A stretch of DNA of 15,367 nucleotides from Prolixibacteraceae bacterium UBA6029 (GTDB lineage Bacteria; Bacteroidota; Bacteroidia; Bacteroidales; Prolixibacteraceae): contig DIZL01000013.1 in NCBI GenBank assembly GCA_002429385.1, positions 1-15,367 on the forward strand, given 5' to 3'. The position numbers were made by a program, and so were the translations under genes. Each line of letters starts with the position of its first letter. Within the stretch, counting starts at the first letter, position 1. Shown here piece after piece: positions 11,935 to 15,367 of this stretch. Under the pieces are notes generated by a model. It was not told where the DNA came from. It saw nothing but the letters and a program-made list of their open reading frames with translations, and did not search any database.

Positions 11935-14139
11935 TTAGAAGTAGTAAACATTTTTATTACCACGTTTAACCTTACGAATGTCCTTATTCAGAATTTCTAT
12001 AACCGTACGGCGATTTTCCTGATGTTCCTCCTCAGTACAAATAACTCCGTCTGCACATTTGTTGATCAGTTGAGATTCTCCATAACCCTTTGCTACCAAT
12101 CGGCTTGGGGCAATGCCCTTTTTAATCAGGTATGCCATTACCGATTCGGATCTTCGTTGTGACAATAACAAATTCGCCTCAGCAGTTCCCCTGCTATCGG
12201 TATGAGAACCGATTTCGATCCTTACATCCGGGTTATCGGTTAATATCCTTGCAAGCTTATCAAGTATCAGGGCAGCATCAGGCCTGATATTCCATTTGTT
12301 CAGGTCATAGAATAAATCTTCCAGGGCAATCTGTTTCCCCGTTGACAGCTTTTCAAGTTCAATGGTTAATGAATATTTTCCGGGCAACTTATCAATGCTT
12401 GAATATTTCACAGTATTGCCAAAGTATTCCTCAGCCGTAGTATAAAAAGTGTAATTTGTCGAATTATTCATCTTCATACGTACAATGCCATTTTTATCTT
12501 CAAGAGATGCGTGGTCATAATCTCCTTCCGAGATATCAACCAGTGCATTAGTGATGATTAATCCGGTTTCTTTATCAAGTACATCAATTGTAAGATATGG
12601 ATAACCTTGTTTTAATAGTATTTCCTGTGTCTTCTGCAATCCGATCATCCCCGGGTACTCGGGGTCGACGTCCTGAACATCAGCTATCATAGAACCGTTT
12701 TCTGCAGATAATTTATACTTTACTCCAGGTTTAATTCCAAAATCGACCATCCCATTCTGATCACTCAGGGCTGAAGTGATAGGCTCGCCTTTCTCCGATA
12801 GCAGGTATATCTTCGAATTGGGTAGAATCTCCCTGTTATCGGCCCTTATACTTTTAACTGAAAGATCAACTGCAGATACAGAGAATGAATATATATCATC
12901 ATCACCCACGCCTCCGGGTCGGTTAGAAGTGAAATACCCCTTTAACGAATCGGAATCCATAATAAAGCCAAAATCATCATATTTAGAATTCATTGGAGCG
13001 CCCAGATTAGTCACCAGATACTTCCCGTTTTCTTCTTCTTTGGCCGCAAAGATATCTAAGCCGGCCATTCCGGGAAGTCCGTCAGATGAAAAATATAATG
13101 TTCCTTTTTTATCAACAAATGGGAACATTTCTTTCCCTTCAGTATTAATTGTCGGTCCAAGGTTTATCGGCTTCGACCATGAGCCATTGATCAATTCTGA
13201 TTTATAAATATCGGTTTGACCATACCCGCCAGGCATATCTGAAACGAAATATAGTGTCTTGTTATCAGGGGATAAAGCCGGATGCCCTATCGAATAGACA
13301 TTGCTGTTATATTGGAAATCCCTGGCATCTGACCAATTCTTGCCATCGAAAGTTGAAATAAAGATCTTTAGGTTATTCGTTCCATTGGCTGTTTTCTTTC
13401 CTTTCCCATTAACACTGCTATTCCTGGTGAAATATATTGTTTTAAAATCTGAGGTAAAACATGCCGGTCCTACATGGACATTGGTTTTTAGCTTTGCTAA
13501 AAAATCAGTCGATCCACTGAAGTCACTTTTGGGATTTGGTTTAGTGACAAATAGATTCAAGAATGGTTCATCATTCCATTCAAACTTATTCTTAACCATT
13601 GAAAAACTATCTTTAGCAGAAGAATAAACGATCCTATCCTTGTAATATACCGGACACATATCTATAAATCGTGTATTTCCGGTCACTTCGGATACCTCAA
13701 TTTTTTCCACTTCGTTCTTCAGCGATAAAAGTTCATTTAATTTCGCGAACTGATTGATTGCCCGTTTATCATCGGGTGCAAGTTCAATATATTTTTCAAG
13801 CCATTTTTTTGATTCTTCAATATTTCCATCAATACGTAATAATTGAGCATATTCATAATAATCTCCGATACTTCGTTCGTTTGCCTGTATCAGGTATGAA
13901 TAATAAAGTAAAGCCTTCTTGTAATTAAGCATCTTATTATAACAATAAGCTAAACGCTGGATATATTTGCCGTTCAGCGGATATTTCCTGTATAAAGATT
14001 CATAGATACTTACAGCCTTACTATAGGCCATGTTCTCAAAATGCGAATCAGCTTTTTTTTCCAGTAATGACTGTCCGGAAGACAGCATTGGAATTAGAAT
14101 CATCAGTATAAATGTACTTACTAGGATTACTCGTTTCAT
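11935..14139 (-). CDS. PorE-like envelope protein: TPR, PD40 propeller, OmpA C-terminus
   Basis: A 734-residue exported protein (signal peptide MKRVILVSTFILMILIPMLS, cleavage near SGQ; no lipobox Cys). Domains in order are as follows. TPR-like helices (about 28-135) include AVSIYESLYRKYP and ALLYYSYLI. A PD40/WD40-like beta propeller (about 160-420) has repeated blades such as ALSPDNKTLYFVSDMPGGYG and GTLYFSSDGLPGMAGLDIF. One or two carboxypeptidase-regulatory-like beta domains span about 425-600. An OmpA-type peptidoglycan-binding domain follows (about 605-720), with GSHTDSRGTAEAN, LLSQRRSESVMAYL, GYGES and NRRTVIEI. This order is that of PorE of the type IX secretion system, which anchors the trans-envelope complex to peptidoglycan. 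As the gene is next to a PorP/SprF-like gene and a T9SS substrate, a paralogue dedicated to that substrate is more likely than the core component. A palindrome copy lies at residues 492-496. Confidence 0.92.
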   Translation of the reverse strand: MKRVILVSTFILMILIPMLSSGQSLLEKKADSHFENMAYSKAVSIYESLYRKYPLNGKYIQRLAYCYNKMLNYKKALLYYSYLIQANERSIGDYYEYAQLLRIDGNIEESKKWLEKYIELAPDDKRAINQFAKLNELLSLKNEVEKIEVSEVTGNTRFIDMCPVYYKDRIVYSSAKDSFSMVKNKFEWNDEPFLNLFVTKPNPKSDFSGSTDFLAKLKTNVHVGPACFTSDFKTIYFTRNSSVNGKGKKTANGTNNLKIFISTFDGKNWSDARDFQYNSNVYSIGHPALSPDNKTLYFVSDMPGGYGQTDIYKSELINGSWSKPINLGPTINTEGKEMFPFVDKKGTLYFSSDGLPGMAGLDIFAAKEEENGKYLVTNLGAPMNSKYDDFGFIMDSDSLKGYFTSNRPGGVGDDDIYSFSVSAVDLSVKSIRADNREILPNSKIYLLSEKGEPITSALSDQNGMVDFGIKPGVKYKLSAENGSMIADVQDVDPEYPGMIGLQKTQEILLKQGYPYLTIDVLDKETGLIITNALVDISEGDYDHASLEDKNGIVRMKMNNSTNYTFYTTAEEYFGNTVKYSSIDKLPGKYSLTIELEKLSTGKQIALEDLFYDLNKWNIRPDAALILDKLARILTDNPDVRIEIGSHTDSRGTAEANLLLSQRRSESVMAYLIKKGIAPSRLVAKGYGESQLINKCADGVICTEEEHQENRRTVIEILNKDIRKVKRGNKNVYYF
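12649..12664. repeat. Iterated palindrome copy 5 (in the PorE-like gene)
   Basis: CCCCGGGTACTCGGGG on the plus strand: 7-bp arms with one G-T position and TA at the centre. On the coding (minus) strand it reads Asp-Pro-Glu-Tyr-Pro-Gly, the same frame as copy 2. The core CCCGGGTACTCGGG is identical to copy 3. Confidence 0.85.
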
Positions 14140-14157
14140 TGATTTTCGGATTAAATA

Positions 14158-15105
14158 CTAAAAGAATCTTGGAGATAATATTTTCTTGTTTTTAAACGCT
14201 ATATCATAACTGATATAGATTTCGTGTGTCCCCTGACTAAAATATCGGAGAGCCGATTCAGTCACATCATATGAATACCCCAGACTTAGCTGATCAGTAA
14301 TATCGAATCGGACCATACCTCCTAAAGATCCGTCATTTCTGTACATGGCTCCTAACCATACTTTGTCATGCAATATAAAGTTAGCTGAGAGTTCAACATT
14401 AACTGGCGACCCAGATACAACTCTGACCGTAGTGGAGGGCTTGAAACGGATGTTTTCCCCTACATCGATAACCACACCTCCAGTGAAAAAATAATGTCGT
14501 TCCTCCTTATTCAGGATCTGAAGATTATTTGGGTCATCTGATAAGCTGTTCTGTAGCATCTTAGGTATTGAAAGGCCAAGGTAAAAGCGGTCAGAATAAA
14601 GATAACTGCCAATACCCACATTGGGGAGAAATAATTTCTGATAATTATAGTTATTGTAAAGTGGATCACCTGCAAAACCTAATAGTGGCACCTTATTTAT
14701 ATCATAAACATTTACTCCACCATTTATACCAAAAGCAAGTTTTGTAAGGTTTGTCACTTTAATATGGTAGGAATAATCGACATAAATACCGGTTTGCTTG
14801 GTTGGACCGATCACATCGTAAATCAGGCTTAACCCAATACCTACATTATAGCCAATAAATGGACTGTTAATCGAAAGAGTCATTGTCTTTGGAGCCCCAT
14901 CTATGCCAACCCATTGCTGACGATTCATTGCCGTAAAATTCAGGGTTCCGCGACTACCTGCATAAGCCGGATTTATGGTTACCGGATTATACATGTATTG
15001 GGTAAACATTGGATCTTGTTGCGCCAAAGCATTCCAGATTAAGTACAAAAGCATAAACAAAGTTAGTATGCCTTTTTTCAGATTCAGTCCTCTATGTGTA
15101 GTCAT
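14158..15105 (-). CDS. PorP/SprF-family type IX secretion outer membrane protein
   Basis: A 315-residue outer membrane beta-barrel protein with a signal peptide (residues about 1-28, ending NALA before QQD). The mature N-terminus QQDPMFTQYMYNPVTINPAYAGSRG is the PorP/SprF family hallmark. It is followed by alternating amphipathic strands typical of a barrel (VGIGLSLIYDVIG, LAFGINGGVNVYD, VWLGAMYRNDGSLGGM, LSLGYSYDVTESAL), and the protein ends in Phe. SprF in Flavobacterium is needed for surface delivery of the adhesin SprB, which carries a type B C-terminal domain, and this gene lies directly downstream of a gene with such a domain (26-base gap). The PorE-like gene follows after 18 bases. The three are therefore read as one unit: substrate, partner in the outer membrane, and peptidoglycan anchor. 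Confidence 0.93.
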   Translation of the reverse strand: MTTHRGLNLKKGILTLFMLLYLIWNALAQQDPMFTQYMYNPVTINPAYAGSRGTLNFTAMNRQQWVGIDGAPKTMTLSINSPFIGYNVGIGLSLIYDVIGPTKQTGIYVDYSYHIKVTNLTKLAFGINGGVNVYDINKVPLLGFAGDPLYNNYNYQKLFLPNVGIGSYLYSDRFYLGLSIPKMLQNSLSDDPNNLQILNKEERHYFFTGGVVIDVGENIRFKPSTTVRVVSGSPVNVELSANFILHDKVWLGAMYRNDGSLGGMVRFDITDQLSLGYSYDVTESALRYFSQGTHEIYISYDIAFKNKKILSPRFF

Positions 15106-15131
15106 CAGTTTTTTATTATTTATAGATAATA

Positions 15132-15367
15132 CTATCTGTCCAGATAAACATACCCTGTTTTATGTTTTTTATTTCCGTATTCAAGCAAGTAGAAATATGT
15201 ACCAATAGGTAAAGCCTTTGTTCCTACCTTAATCATATTGGAAATGCCGTCCCAATCGTTCTTGTAATCGGATTTTTCATATACAATATTTCCCCAGCGA
15301 TTAAAAACAGTTAACTTGTTATTTGGATAAAGTTCAATATCTGATATAACCTTAAATCCGCATTTAA
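15132..15367 (-). CDS. Gliding motility-associated C-terminal domain protein, 3' end only
   Basis: Minus-strand reading from the right edge gives 77 residues up to a TAG at 15134-15132; the gene starts outside the window and is not recorded as a complete frame. Visible motifs are KVISDIELYPNNKLTVFNRW, GNIVYEKSDYKNDWDG, KALPIGTYFYLLEYG and the terminal KTGYVYLDR. The block 'N.l.VfNRWGn.Vy......ndWdG......lP.GtYfY.l........GyV.l.r' is the type B T9SS C-terminal sorting domain (TIGR04131 gliding motility-associated C-terminal domain). Proteins with it are usually very large exported adhesins or other surface proteins delivered by the type IX system and not cleaved in the type A way. The rest of the protein and its function are not visible here. 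Confidence 0.92.
   Translation of the reverse strand, partial: KCGFKVISDIELYPNNKLTVFNRWGNIVYEKSDYKNDWDGISNMIKVGTKALPIGTYFYLLEYGNKKHKTGYVYLDR

Noticed and set aside
12776..13207. 143-residue plus-strand frame inside the PorE-like gene
   Set aside because: It is antisense to the PD40 propeller region, which has clear domain motifs; no promoter or family signature is visible in the antisense frame.
1..15367. CRISPR array, insertion sequence, transposase or defence system
   Set aside because: No regularly spaced repeats, transposase, integrase, nuclease or toxin-antitoxin pair was seen anywhere in the window.

Overview
The window comes from a chromosome of the phylum Bacteroidota, probably a Bacteroidales-like lineage; the genus cannot be called. 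Three things point there. Promoters match the phylum-specific TTTG-N19-TAnnTTTG form, with a full match upstream of tRNA-Lys. Most genes lack Shine-Dalgarno sequences. A type IX secretion-type cluster (adhesin C-terminal domain, PorP/SprF-like, PorE-like OmpA protein) sits at the right end.

Layout. 1-1050: the 3' end of an unrecognised gene with a strong terminator, a small exported protein with a phage/holin-like C-terminal motif, a dense cluster of short repeats, and tRNA-Lys(UUU) on the minus strand with its own promoter and terminator. 1176-2416: an operon of a short-chain dehydrogenase and a YbgC-type acyl-CoA thioesterase. 2440-3081 (minus): a LysE-family exporter with an apparently leaderless promoter. 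3212-4655: a Bacteroidota hypothetical protein followed by an exported alpha/beta hydrolase. 4746-7104: a zinc-ribbon Nudix hydrolase overlapping an M24 aminopeptidase P, preceded by a repeat-rich leader. 7341-9944 (minus): an exported sugar isomerase/epimerase-like protein, a CE2-like carbohydrate esterase and a PaaI-type thioesterase. 10167-11925: an operon of a uridine phosphorylase-family enzyme and a SirB1/transglutaminase-like protein. 11935-15367 (minus): the secretion/adhesin cluster.

Most of the window is housekeeping or carbohydrate/peptide scavenging. The most unusual signal is not a gene. Five near-identical 16-bp palindromes (consensus YCCCGRGTACTCGGGR) lie at 4848, 5748, 11068, 11110 and 12649, all inside coding sequences of four unrelated genes. 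They are read in two different codon frames, and the outermost base pair co-varies (T-A or C-G). This looks like a highly iterated palindrome comparable in kind to cyanobacterial HIP1. Other points are a motif in the Nudix leader that occurs once inverted over the promoter and twice direct around the start codon, two apparently leaderless promoters, and a repeat cluster downstream of tRNA-Lys that may be an integration site remnant.
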